The position numbers and the translations under genes were made by a program. From an uncultured Prevotellaceae bacterium (GTDB taxonomy: Bacteria > Bacteroidota > Bacteroidia > Bacteroidales > Bacteroidaceae), in NCBI GenBank assembly GCA_900318115.1, contig ONJJ01000002.1:1-64000 (forward strand): 64,000 nucleotides of DNA. The letters run 5' to 3'. Positions within the stretch are counted from its first letter, which is position 1. Each line of letters opens with the position of its first letter. The notes under the pieces were generated by a model. The model did not search any database, was not told the origin of the DNA, and was given only the letters and a program-made list of their open reading frames with translations. Of this stretch, positions 50,316 through 58,782 are shown in pieces.

Positions 50316-52439
50316 TTACTGGACTACGATAACCTTGTAGACCTTCGTGTATGTACCAGTCCAAGCAGCAGATGCCTCGTACTCAATAGCATAAGTACCG
50401 GCCTTCACACCAGTGAGCTTCAGGGCATCGATGGTAATTGTTGTACCATCCTCTGCAGGTACAGAGGCCACGACTGCGGGAAGTGCGGTGAAGTTAGTAG
50501 AAGCATCAGCATTGACGACAACTGCCTTTATTATAGGAGCTACTTCATAGTCATTAGCAGAGCCCTCAACAGCAACAGTTGGTTCATATCCAGTATCACC
50601 AGGTGCCTTATTGCCTGCGTCCTTCTTATAATAGGTTGTACCTGCTGCAAGAGTAGTAGCATCTGTCACTGGTGTTACACTTGAAACTTCACAGGTGTAT
50701 ATGTCAACAGCCATCGTACTGCTAGCAGGAGTAGCATCAACGTGATAGTCAGTTCCTGATACAGCAAGAGTTGGTACATAACCAGTTGTTCCTGGTACTC
50801 TACTTTCGCTATCTGCCTTATAATAATTCGTGCTTCCTGCAAGAGTTGATGCATCTGTTACCTTTGTATAGGTTACTGTACAAGTGTATAAGCTTACACC
50901 AACAGCTATACTACCAGGATTAGCGAGAGCCTCAGCAACAGAAGCTTCCGTGATTGGGAAGTTGTCGGCATCTGGTGTAGTAACCTTATAGACATTTACA
51001 TGCAGAGCACCGCTACCGCCAAGCGTAGGAGTCTTGACCGTGGTACCCTCTACAAAGGTTGCATAGATGTCGCTACCAGGAGCATACTCGCTGCCACCAG
51101 TTTCATACTTGCCAGCCTTTACACCGAAGGTAGTAATGCTTGGTGCACTGAGTGTAGTGATGTACTCTGCCTGACCATTCTCATCAGTAACTTGTACTGC
51201 ATCGAAGGTGATAGGATAGAGACCAACTACACCACCTATCTGACCATTGGTGTTGTCATTCAGCTTCAAGATGTAAGTGTAAGCATAGTTGCTCTTCCAC
51301 TGACAGTAAGCAGCCGGAATAACTGCTGTTGCATCAGATACCTCAATCGTTTCACCTGTATCCGTAGACGTCAATATGAAGTCTATCTTCACTTTCATGT
51401 TTGTTGCATTGGTGGTGTAAGGAAGAATAGTGGTGTAAGCGCCACCGGTCTTATCCCATGTTGGGGTAGAAGATGTTGTGCTGATTGGTGAAGCAGCAGT
51501 GCTACTCAAAATCGGACTTCCAGCTATCGTTTGAGCAGTTTCTAAATAGTCAGCTGTACCAGGAGTGCTTCCGCTCTTAATGTCTGCAACAGCCTTATTA
51601 TTTTCATCATACGTGACAGTGAATATGGTGTTAGTTGTAGAACCATCACCAATAGCCAAGAACTTTCCTTCAACTCCAAACTTATTTGTGGTAGAACTAC
51701 CAGTACTGTTGTACTCAACATTGGTAATATGAACCTTATATCCAGGGATGTCCTCATAGATACCGAAACGAATCTTGGACATGAAGTTGCGGAACTTCAT
51801 GGTAACATTGCCACCATAAGCATTTGTAGCATCACGGTCTGTTCCTGTTCCCGTTGCTGGCTGATTACGGTCTGCAACAAAGATATCATCTAATGATGCG
51901 CCTGTATTAACAGCAATTTCATATCCTTTATCAGCAGCCGTAGTACCAGAAGTAAGCTTTGTAATCTTAACCTTACCATCTGAAATATCTCCGGGCTTAG
52001 CAGAAACGGCAGTGAATGTATAGCTAGTTGCGCTATAGTCCCAGTACTTAATGGTTTGAGTAACAGTTAAAGCAGGATACACTTTGTCTGATGTATAAGG
52101 TGTTAAACCCACGTATTCCCAATTTTTGGTATTGGATGTGGTGGTGTAAGCAGAATTGCTTGTATAATTCACCTTATAATTGTAGAACACCTGATTGGCT
52201 GCAGCAGCTGCTGTTCCACCAGATTCGTTCTTTTCACCCCAAATGATGAACTCATTATTCAGAGCAGTTGCAGCAGTTGCGCCACCCACTTCAGTTGCTC
52301 TGGTCATCGCAGGGGTATTCATGTTGAAACTGATAGGAGCCTCACCAGTCCTTGCGCTGTTGTCGCCGATGAACTCCTCGTTCATGCAACTGGTGAATGC
52401 TACACCCATCACAGCTGCGAAGAATAATATCTTTTTCAT
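50316..52439 (-). CDS. Fimbrillin-family lipoprotein (707 residues)
   Basis: A large pilus-subunit-type lipoprotein. The signal peptide MKKILFFAAVMGVAFTSC ends in a lipobox. PAMTRATEV is the conserved Arg-containing site where pilins of this type are trimmed. Fimbrillin core motifs are NWEYVG, QTIKYWDYSATSYTFTA, SKIRFGIYEDIPGYKV and CQWKSNYAYTYILKLNDNTNG. After YPITFDAVQV begins an extension of about 280 residues with two copies of a module ending TNYYKAD/TTYYKKDAGNKAPG-TGYEPT. The C-terminus ends in YTKVYKVIVVQ, like the other large fimbrillins. The GHKL/STAS-like pair lies directly upstream, 83 bp away, so this gene is the nearest downstream target if that pair acts locally. Confidence 0.82.
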   Translation of the reverse strand: MKKILFFAAVMGVAFTSCMNEEFIGDNSARTGEAPISFNMNTPAMTRATEVGGATAATALNNEFIIWGEKNESGGTAAAAANQVFYNYKVNYTSNSAYTTTSNTKNWEYVGLTPYTSDKVYPALTVTQTIKYWDYSATSYTFTAVSAKPGDISDGKVKITKLTSGTTAADKGYEIAVNTGASLDDIFVADRNQPATGTGTDRDATNAYGGNVTMKFRNFMSKIRFGIYEDIPGYKVHITNVEYNSTGSSTTNKFGVEGKFLAIGDGSTTNTIFTVTYDENNKAVADIKSGSTPGTADYLETAQTIAGSPILSSTAASPISTTSSTPTWDKTGGAYTTILPYTTNATNMKVKIDFILTSTDTGETIEVSDATAVIPAAYCQWKSNYAYTYILKLNDNTNGQIGGVVGLYPITFDAVQVTDENGQAEYITTLSAPSITTFGVKAGKYETGGSEYAPGSDIYATFVEGTTVKTPTLGGSGALHVNVYKVTTPDADNFPITEASVAEALANPGSIAVGVSLYTCTVTYTKVTDASTLAGSTNYYKADSESRVPGTTGYVPTLAVSGTDYHVDATPASSTMAVDIYTCEVSSVTPVTDATTLAAGTTYYKKDAGNKAPGDTGYEPTVAVEGSANDYEVAPIIKAVVVNADASTNFTALPAVVASVPAEDGTTITIDALKLTGVKAGTYAIEYEASAAWTGTYTKVYKVIVVQ

Positions 52440-52522
52440 AATCTTCTTATTTTTAATCGTTAATACTTGTTTTCTATAAAAAGGGGGGTATATATTGTTT
52501 TGAATGAACCTTCAATTTGATT

Positions 52523-52831
52523 TCAATTTTCAACTTTCATATCCATAATCACACGGTGTCTCCGTTGGAGTGCCACCAGCACACTTCGTTCAGCCAAAGG
52601 GTTCAGGCCTCGAAAGGTGGTGTGACGTTTCAGTTCGTCGAGCGGCATCTCCAGGAGCAGCTTCGCGATACATTCATCAGCAAACGAGTTGGACACCACA
52701 TTCACACCCGTGAAGTCAAGGACGACCTTCTCGCCCCTGCTGATGAGTTCCATCAACTTCTGGCGCAACTTCTGTCCCATGTCGCGCGTTCCGAAGTCGG
52801 TGCCATATTCTATGAACTTAAACTCTACCAT
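52523..52831 (-). CDS. STAS-like (DUF4325) protein
   Basis: A 102-residue cytosolic protein of the STAS-like DUF4325 family. The core KVVLDFTGVNVVSNSFADECIAKLL has the pattern of an anti-sigma-factor-antagonist strand-turn-helix, with Ser and Asn at the tip where STAS proteins are phosphorylated. Its start overlaps the 3' end of the ATPase gene by 7 bases, so the two are translated together. By analogy with RsbW/RsbV-type pairs, the ATPase could phosphorylate or bind this protein in a partner switch. That is inference, and DUF4325 pairs also occur in other settings. Confidence 0.75.
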   Translation of the reverse strand: MVEFKFIEYGTDFGTRDMGQKLRQKLMELISRGEKVVLDFTGVNVVSNSFADECIAKLLLEMPLDELKRHTTFRGLNPLAERSVLVALQRRHRVIMDMKVEN

Positions 52832-53475
52832 AATGTCTCCAGTTCGTTTGTTTCCACAAATGTTTCGTTGTACTCTTCTGCAGCATCGGTCCTATGGTCA
52901 ACGATTTGGTTCGGATCAATCTCTTCACTGGTACCAATGACCATATAGATGAGTGTGCCTTGCCAGAGGCCGTTTTCCGAGACCGTTTGCTCGCCCGCTT
53001 TTCTTTCCAGTTTGTGCGTCCCGGAATGCAGGATGAACTCCTTGCCAATACTGTCAACAAGTCTCGACGTGGTGTATAGTCCGAATCCCAGGCCTTTGCC
53101 GTCTGTTATCTTGTCTTCGAGACATATCTTCAGTGCGTCAGCTTCAGCGATGTCTTTGTATGCGTCGTTCTCTGAGAGAGATGCTTTGATGCCTTTACCG
53201 TCATCAGCTATCAGGATGCTCAGGGTCTTCTCTCTGCTGTCGTAATGGGTCATAGCCATGCCCAGAGGTTTCCCTGAGTGTATTTGGATATTGTCCATCA
53301 TCTCGTATAGACAATAGCTCAGTGCCTGAAGTACACTGACCTCTATCTCAAAGTGGGATGTCATCGAACGGATGATATCCTTATAGACGTCGTTTAATGT
53401 CTGGGCATCGAACACATCGATGGAGACATCCTTCGTCCCTTTGAAATACTTGTCTAACAGAAATGCTACATCCAT
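52825..53475 (-). CDS. GHKL-type ATP-binding protein paired with STAS-like protein
   Basis: A 216-residue cytosolic protein with a histidine-kinase-like (GHKL) ATPase fold. The N box is CLYEMMDNIQIHS near residue 60, the G1 box ADDGKGI near 92, and the G2 box GKGLGFGLYTT near 130. No phospho-accepting histidine domain and no membrane segment are present, so it resembles an anti-sigma serine kinase more than a sensor kinase. Residues 1-50 form a helical N-terminal region. It overlaps the DUF4325 gene at its 3' end. Both lie between two fimbrillin genes on the same strand. Control of the surrounding pilin genes is a reasonable but untested idea. No promoter consensus is visible upstream; an A/T-rich leader and a hairpin at 53553-53601 precede it. 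Confidence 0.8.
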   Translation of the reverse strand: MDVAFLLDKYFKGTKDVSIDVFDAQTLNDVYKDIIRSMTSHFEIEVSVLQALSYCLYEMMDNIQIHSGKPLGMAMTHYDSREKTLSILIADDGKGIKASLSENDAYKDIAEADALKICLEDKITDGKGLGFGLYTTSRLVDSIGKEFILHSGTHKLERKAGEQTVSENGLWQGTLIYMVIGTSEEIDPNQIVDHRTDAAEEYNETFVETNELETLW

Positions 53476-53552
53476 AATTATTTCAATTTTTCTACGCGCG
53501 CGTACCTTATTTATATAATATGTTTCTTTTGTATCTTTTTTCTTTTGAAGCC

Positions 53553-53601
53553 CATCGAGGGGTCTTGCCCGATCGCGCTTGCTCGCGCAAGCCCCTCGAT
53601 G
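53553..53601. repeat. Large hairpin after the 786-residue fimbrillin gene
   Basis: A stem of 10 bp (CATCGAGGGG / CCCCTCGATG) continues after a one-base bulge with CTTGC / GCAAG. It begins 15 bases past the fimbrillin stop codon and separates the fimbrillin from the GHKL/STAS pair. No T-run follows on the transcribed strand. Confidence 0.6.
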
Positions 53602-53615
53602 AGAATTTGAGTGGG

Positions 53616-55985
53616 TTAGGGAACAACCTTTATGATCTTATACATATACTCAGCATCAACCTCAGCTGAAGTTTGAGTAAAGTACTTGTTTTCAGCATCA
53701 ACATCTTCAGTACCCTTTGCTACAAATGCACCAGCACCTCTATCAGATGTGTAATAAGTAGTGTTTGCTGTCAACTTTGCATATGGAACACGTATATAGT
53801 TATCCTTCTTTGTATAATATCCGCCAGTGACTGCTGGAGCATCGCCGCTGGCATATTCATAGGAAACATAACCATCTCCATTTGCAGAAGCATTAGTGGG
53901 ATCGTAGTAGTAATATGTACCTGCTGTCAACGCACCGGTTACAGCTTCATAAATATCTGCTCCCTTCGTATAATAGACAGTTCCACCAGAGACAACTTTA
54001 GTCCCACTTGCTACTGAAGCTACTTCCGTATATTCGCCCCCCGACTCAGTGTAATATGTTGTTCCACTTGTAGCCAACTCAGCCGGGGCCACGGCTGTAT
54101 AAGTTCCATATGCACCCGTTGAAGTGTTGCCTTTATACTGGAATACATAATACTTCGTTCCTGAAGCTGGTGCTGTAGGAACAAATGCAGCACAAGTTAA
54201 TGCAACAGCATCGCCTGTGGGAGATTCTGCCGCAGGAATTGAAGTCTCAGCTGTTAACTTATCAGTAGCAGTAGTACCCACTTTGGTCAATACGAGATTC
54301 CATTTATTGGCATCAGTGACAGTAAACGTTGACGATGTTTCCACATTTTTACCACTTTCAAGAACACCATATCTCAAGGCATTATCTACAGATTCTTCTG
54401 TAATGACATTGATTGCAGAGCCTGTAGCACCTGCACCAGCGGTAATTTCAGCAGTGTAAAGTTGGGCATTAGTACCAGGAGTCAAGGAAACATTGTCTGT
54501 ACCATTGTTAACAACAATATATATTGGATGAGTTCCATCCTTTTTATATTCATCATTGCCTGTCACAACCTTACCTGCCATATAGGTGGTAATAGAAGGA
54601 TTTGTCACAGTGGTGATGGTCTCCTGAATACCATTTTCGCTTTCTACGACTACTGCGTTAAGAGTAATAGGAGTCAGACCCATAACAGGTGTATTTGTCG
54701 TTTTGTCAACACCAGTTGTGCCATTAGTCATGTCAGAAATCTTGAAGATATAGGTGTAAGCGTAGTTAGGCTTCCAACTTGCCAATTCTAAAGGAATCAC
54801 AGCAGTAGCATTATCTACATTGATTACCTCACCTGAACCATCAGTAGAAACAAGCGTGTACTTAACTCGAATCATCAGATTGACGCCGGTCTCGTTAGGA
54901 AGAATGGTGTAATATTTACCAGATCCATCAACTAAACCACCAGCATATGTGGCAGTATTTGATGTGCGCCCAAGATAGTTAGAAGCACTTTCCATCATAT
55001 CTGTGCCAGCAAAGTCACCGAGGGCGTCAAATGTCAAATTCGAACTTTTCCCACTCGAACTAAATTTCACGTGTGCCTTGTTATAATCGGTGGCTGGTGA
55101 AGTCCCATTAGGACTTGATGAAAAGCCAGTAGTTGGGAAATATACTTCTATTGATTGATTACCACCAGTCCCATCTAAATCTTGCGCAGGTAATGATGCT
55201 TTATCATCTGCTGTTAATAAAGATGGTGTAGTTGAAGTCATACCGGTAGGACCAACAAGATTATAGAACTGTAAATCCTTGACCGAATAGCCAGGAATAG
55301 TCTCATAGAATGCCATACGAATCTTAGAGGCCAGTGAACGGAAGGAGAATGTAACCACCTGACCAAAAGTATTGGCAGAATTGGTTCCATCAGTATAATT
55401 ATAGGCTGTAACCAAATCAGAGATGTAGCATTCTTTCAGTTCTGCAACTTTACCTGTGAGTGTGTAAACTGGAGTTGCAGCTGCCCCCAGCTTACTAAAA
55501 TCCAATGCCGACGCAGTGGCATAAGTTGGGGTTGCACCAACACCTTTACCTAATGAATAGGCTGCAAAATCGTATTGAGTAGCTGTGTAGTCCCAATACT
55601 TGATTGCCTGAGTGGCACCTGCTGGCAAACCTGTTGTGGTGGCGGGTGTATAGCCTACATACTCCCAGTCATTACTATTTGACTGTGTAGTATTGGCGGT
55701 ATTTGTAATCCAATTTGCATTGTAGTGATCGAATACTGTTGAGCGTGTGCTAGAAACGGTTTTTGTTCCTAAGAACACAAAATTGTTGTTCAGTTTATCA
55801 GCTGCTTTCTCACCCGTAAATTCAGCACGTGTTACAGCTTTGAGCCCAGTGCCAAAGGTAATAGGAGTCACCTCGCCACTAACGGGAGTCTCGATTCCAT
55901 TGTCTCCGACATAGTTGTCGTCAGCGCAACCCACCATCACTGCGAGGGCGGCAGCAAGGAAAAGATACTTTTTCATAATCTTCAT
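53616..55985 (-). CDS. Fimbrillin-family lipoprotein (about 789 residues)
   Basis: A large pilin-type lipoprotein. I place the start at MKIMKKYLFLAAALAVMVGC (55985; the Met three codons later is equally possible); the frame extends further upstream without signal character. The lipobox is VMVGC, and KAVTRAEFT is the Arg maturation site. Core motifs are NDWEYVG, QAIKYWDYTATQYDFAAY, SKIRMAFYETIPGYSV and SWKPNYAYTYIFKISDMTNGTTG. After LTPITLNAVVV an extension of about 300 residues holds four or more modules of the type SGTKYYVFQYKG, SGTTYYTESGG, AGTYYYYDP and ANTTYYTSDRG. The end is YKIIKVVP. It is third or fourth in a run of similar genes, and the copies probably arose by duplication. Confidence 0.82.
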   Translation of the reverse strand: MKIMKKYLFLAAALAVMVGCADDNYVGDNGIETPVSGEVTPITFGTGLKAVTRAEFTGEKAADKLNNNFVFLGTKTVSSTRSTVFDHYNANWITNTANTTQSNSNDWEYVGYTPATTTGLPAGATQAIKYWDYTATQYDFAAYSLGKGVGATPTYATASALDFSKLGAAATPVYTLTGKVAELKECYISDLVTAYNYTDGTNSANTFGQVVTFSFRSLASKIRMAFYETIPGYSVKDLQFYNLVGPTGMTSTTPSLLTADDKASLPAQDLDGTGGNQSIEVYFPTTGFSSSPNGTSPATDYNKAHVKFSSSGKSSNLTFDALGDFAGTDMMESASNYLGRTSNTATYAGGLVDGSGKYYTILPNETGVNLMIRVKYTLVSTDGSGEVINVDNATAVIPLELASWKPNYAYTYIFKISDMTNGTTGVDKTTNTPVMGLTPITLNAVVVESENGIQETITTVTNPSITTYMAGKVVTGNDEYKKDGTHPIYIVVNNGTDNVSLTPGTNAQLYTAEITAGAGATGSAINVITEESVDNALRYGVLESGKNVETSSTFTVTDANKWNLVLTKVGTTATDKLTAETSIPAAESPTGDAVALTCAAFVPTAPASGTKYYVFQYKGNTSTGAYGTYTAVAPAELATSGTTYYTESGGEYTEVASVASGTKVVSGGTVYYTKGADIYEAVTGALTAGTYYYYDPTNASANGDGYVSYEYASGDAPAVTGGYYTKKDNYIRVPYAKLTANTTYYTSDRGAGAFVAKGTEDVDAENKYFTQTSAEVDAEYMYKIIKVVP

Positions 55986-56024
55986 ATTGGTTAAGTTGTT
56001 AATATTGTTTATTTCTCTTTTGTT

Positions 56025-56052
56025 GCACGTTAAGGCCCGGCCTTTCACGTGC
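56025..56052. repeat. Interrupted palindrome in the fimbrillin leader
   Basis: GCACGT (56025) and ACGTGC (56047) flank AGGCC-C-GGCCT. It lies 40-67 bases upstream of the fimbrillin start codon and could be an operator or leader hairpin. Confidence 0.45.
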
Positions 56053-56086
56053 GCGAACCTTTATATACACATTGTTTTTCTCTGAT

Positions 56087-56115
56087 GCCCGACAAGGAGT
56101 CGAACCTTGTCGGGC
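56087..56115. repeat. Perfect 11-bp hairpin between fimbrillin genes
   Basis: GCCCGACAAGG and CCTTGTCGGGC surround a 7-nt loop. A T-rich tract follows on the + strand only, opposite to the direction of the flanking genes, so a classical terminator for them is not supported. Confidence 0.6.
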
Positions 56116-56127
56116 TTTGTTTTCTCA

Positions 56128-56247
56128 TTCAGGGGAGTCGCGCTCGACCTTTGGTCGCTTGACACTTCAAGAACCTCGGTAGGCTTTATTAGCCCGTTCA
56201 GGGGAGTCGCGCTCGAGCTTTGCTCACTTGACACTTCAAGAACCCTG
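56128..56247. repeat. Pair of about 50-bp direct repeats
   Basis: Two copies, starting at 56128 and 56197 (69 bp apart), share TTCAGGGGAGTCGCGCTCGA, a CTTTG core and TTGACACTTCAAGAACC. They lie between the 823-residue fimbrillin stop codon and the next fimbrillin. Confidence 0.75.
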
Positions 56248-56261
56248 CAGAGCTTTGGTCG

Positions 56262-58733
56262 TTATTGTACCTTGATAACCTTAACGTAGTAAACACCGTC
56301 GTTCTTGACGTACTTGTCGAAGTAGGTCTGACCAGCCACAGCAGCAGCCTCGTCAGCAACAGCGTACTTGGTGGTATCGAGCTGATACCATGTATTGGTC
56401 TGCTCAGGCAGGATGACGCAGTAGATGTATTTGTCATTTACTGTATCATAGTAGTAGTAAGCTTGTCCATCTACTGGAGCAGTCTCCGTCTTGGCTACAG
56501 TACCGTTGGGATTCTTATAGAGAGTAGCTGTTGCGAAATCTGCATAGTTAATATTAACAGCTGCCGTGTAGGTAGCGCCTTGATCAAGTGTGTAGTAGTA
56601 GGTGGTACCTGTTACAGCATATCCGGTAGCCTTGTTGTAAACAGAGCCTGTTTTGGTGTAGAGGTTGCTAACACCTTGTCCGATAAATGCGGTCTGCTTT
56701 GTATATGTGTAAGGAGCAGCATCACCTGTACGTAAAAAGTACGTCACACCCTTCTGAGCATCATAGTAGTCAGTGGTGACGTCATCGCTGGGATCTGCAG
56801 TTCCCTTGTCGTCTGTGACAGTATGACTCTTGGTAGGAGCCTTGTAGTCATAGCGGTACTTGGTGGCCACGGTGGCATCAGTGAATGCTACAGCCTGATA
56901 CTTAACAACATTGTTAGCTGCGGTGGGAGCGGTCTTCGTGTAAACGAAGGCGTAGGTGGTGTTATCGGCGGGAGTGAAGCGCAGGGCCTGGTCGGTAGCC
57001 ACGCCGATAGCATTGCCGTCAGCACCGAACTCGACGCTGTTGGTCAGCATGTACTTTCCGGTGAGGGCATCCTTGTCTGTGCCTGCGGGAACCTCAGTCA
57101 GTCCAAGTCCACTACGTCCCTTGATGGTGAAGGTACCTTTATCGTCGTCCTGCATCGAAAGAGCATCTACAACTTCTGCTTCGGTCTTGCCGGCGGGGAT
57201 GGTGTAGAGAGCAGCCTTGCCAGTGAGGGTCACGAGAGCGTCACCTTCGTTAACAGTTACAAAGATGTCCTTGCCAGTTTTATATTCGTCAGCATTGACG
57301 ACGGTGGACTTCTGCTGATAGGTAGTGATGCTGGGGGTCATCACGGTGGTGATGGTCTCCTGAGTTTGGTCACCATCCTCTGCGTTGACTACGACAGCAT
57401 CGAAGGTGATGGGATAGAGGCCAGCGGGATCGCTGTTGATGGTAGCATCGTCAGCCTGAGTGGGATCATAGACACCCGTGCGGCCGTTGGTCTTGTCGGA
57501 GATCTTGAAGAGGTACGTGTAGGCGAAGCCGGGCTTCCAGGTGGTGTAGATGCTGGGCACCTGTGCCTTGGCGTTCTTCACGAAAATCTCCTCGCCACTA
57601 CCATCAGTGGATTCGAGGGTGAAGTCCACGCGGAGGTTGAGGTTTGCACCAGTTTCGTTGGGGAGGTAGACAACGTAGTAGTTCTTTTCGGGATCGCCAG
57701 CGAAAGAAGCGGTGTTGGACGTACGGCCAAGGAACTGGGTACCTTTCTTCTCGCCGTCCTCAGCGATGGTGTAGTTCAGGCCACCCCAGTCAACAGTCGT
57801 TGTCTGCGTAACACCGGTCTTCGGAGCGAAGGTCACGTGAGCCTGGTTGTTGTCTGCTTTAGTAGCATCATCCACTGTGGGGAAGGTGACGGTGTAGGTA
57901 CCTTCGGTGTAGATGTCAGCAGCGGTAGAGAAGATGGTAGCGTTGGTTACGATCTGTCCAGCCGCAGGCTTGGTAGGATCGGTGCCATCTTTATCAAGAA
58001 CACCACCCTTTGTGTAGAACTTCACGTCCTTGACGCTGTAGCCGGGAACGGTCTCATAGATACCGATACGCACCTTGGTGCCGAGCTGGCGGAAGGAGAG
58101 CTTCACGGGATCATTGCCGTAGTTTGCCTTCTTCACGGTCACGAGGTCAGAGATGTAGCAATCGCTGAGGTCGTCAGCCTTACCGGTGAAGGTGTAGGCT
58201 GCAGTTGCAGTAGCGTTGGGGTCGATGGCCGAAACAAGCACGCTACCTGCAGAAATACCTGTGGAAGGTTCTTCGTAGATAGCCTCCTTTTTGCCGGTGC
58301 TCCATGCGATGAAGTCATACTGATCCTTGCTGTAGTCCCAGTACTTGATGGTCTGGGCTGTGATGCCGTTGTCAATGGCGTGCTTGATGCGGCCCTTGCC
58401 TACGTATTCCCAGTTGCTGGAGTTGGACTCGGTGGTGTTGGCAGTGTTCTCTGCCCACTCCACGAGGTAGTTGTCGAACACGACGTTACCATCGGTGGCA
58501 GCGGTGGTGGTACCTTTCTTACCGGACACCACGAACTTCTTGCCGAGGAGGTCAGCAGCTTCGGCGCCGGTGACGTCGGCACGGGTCATGCCCTTCTTGG
58601 TGGTGCCAAAGAGGATGGGGCTCTCGGATTCTACGATGGGTCCGTCCTGAGGGATGGTCACCAGGTCGTCGCTAACGCAGCTGGCAGCGAAGAGGCCAGC
58701 GGCGGCGATGAGGAGAAGATTAATCTTTTTCAT
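56262..58733 (-). CDS. Fimbrillin-family lipoprotein (823 residues)
   Basis: The largest pilin-type lipoprotein here. The signal peptide is MKKINLLLIAAAGLFAASC with a lipobox, and KGMTRADVT is the Arg maturation site. Core motifs are NWEYVGKGR, QTIKYWDYSKDQYDFIAW, TKVRIGIYETVPGYSV and TWKPGFAYTYLFKISDKTNGRTG. The C-terminal extension of about 330 residues contains many Tyr-rich modules (GTTYYYTLDQ, DGQAYYYYDT, AGQTYFDKYV) and ends in YYVKVIKVQ. The extension follows the same YPITFDAVVV hinge as in its neighbours. It starts 49 bp after the upstream fimbrillin stop, which suggests one operon. Confidence 0.83.
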   Translation of the reverse strand: MKKINLLLIAAAGLFAASCVSDDLVTIPQDGPIVESESPILFGTTKKGMTRADVTGAEAADLLGKKFVVSGKKGTTTAATDGNVVFDNYLVEWAENTANTTESNSSNWEYVGKGRIKHAIDNGITAQTIKYWDYSKDQYDFIAWSTGKKEAIYEEPSTGISAGSVLVSAIDPNATATAAYTFTGKADDLSDCYISDLVTVKKANYGNDPVKLSFRQLGTKVRIGIYETVPGYSVKDVKFYTKGGVLDKDGTDPTKPAAGQIVTNATIFSTAADIYTEGTYTVTFPTVDDATKADNNQAHVTFAPKTGVTQTTTVDWGGLNYTIAEDGEKKGTQFLGRTSNTASFAGDPEKNYYVVYLPNETGANLNLRVDFTLESTDGSGEEIFVKNAKAQVPSIYTTWKPGFAYTYLFKISDKTNGRTGVYDPTQADDATINSDPAGLYPITFDAVVVNAEDGDQTQETITTVMTPSITTYQQKSTVVNADEYKTGKDIFVTVNEGDALVTLTGKAALYTIPAGKTEAEVVDALSMQDDDKGTFTIKGRSGLGLTEVPAGTDKDALTGKYMLTNSVEFGADGNAIGVATDQALRFTPADNTTYAFVYTKTAPTAANNVVKYQAVAFTDATVATKYRYDYKAPTKSHTVTDDKGTADPSDDVTTDYYDAQKGVTYFLRTGDAAPYTYTKQTAFIGQGVSNLYTKTGSVYNKATGYAVTGTTYYYTLDQGATYTAAVNINYADFATATLYKNPNGTVAKTETAPVDGQAYYYYDTVNDKYIYCVILPEQTNTWYQLDTTKYAVADEAAAVAGQTYFDKYVKNDGVYYVKVIKVQ

Positions 58734-58782
58734 TTCGTTATTGTTGGTTTTGGGCTTTATGATTTTATGGGACTCATTTTAG

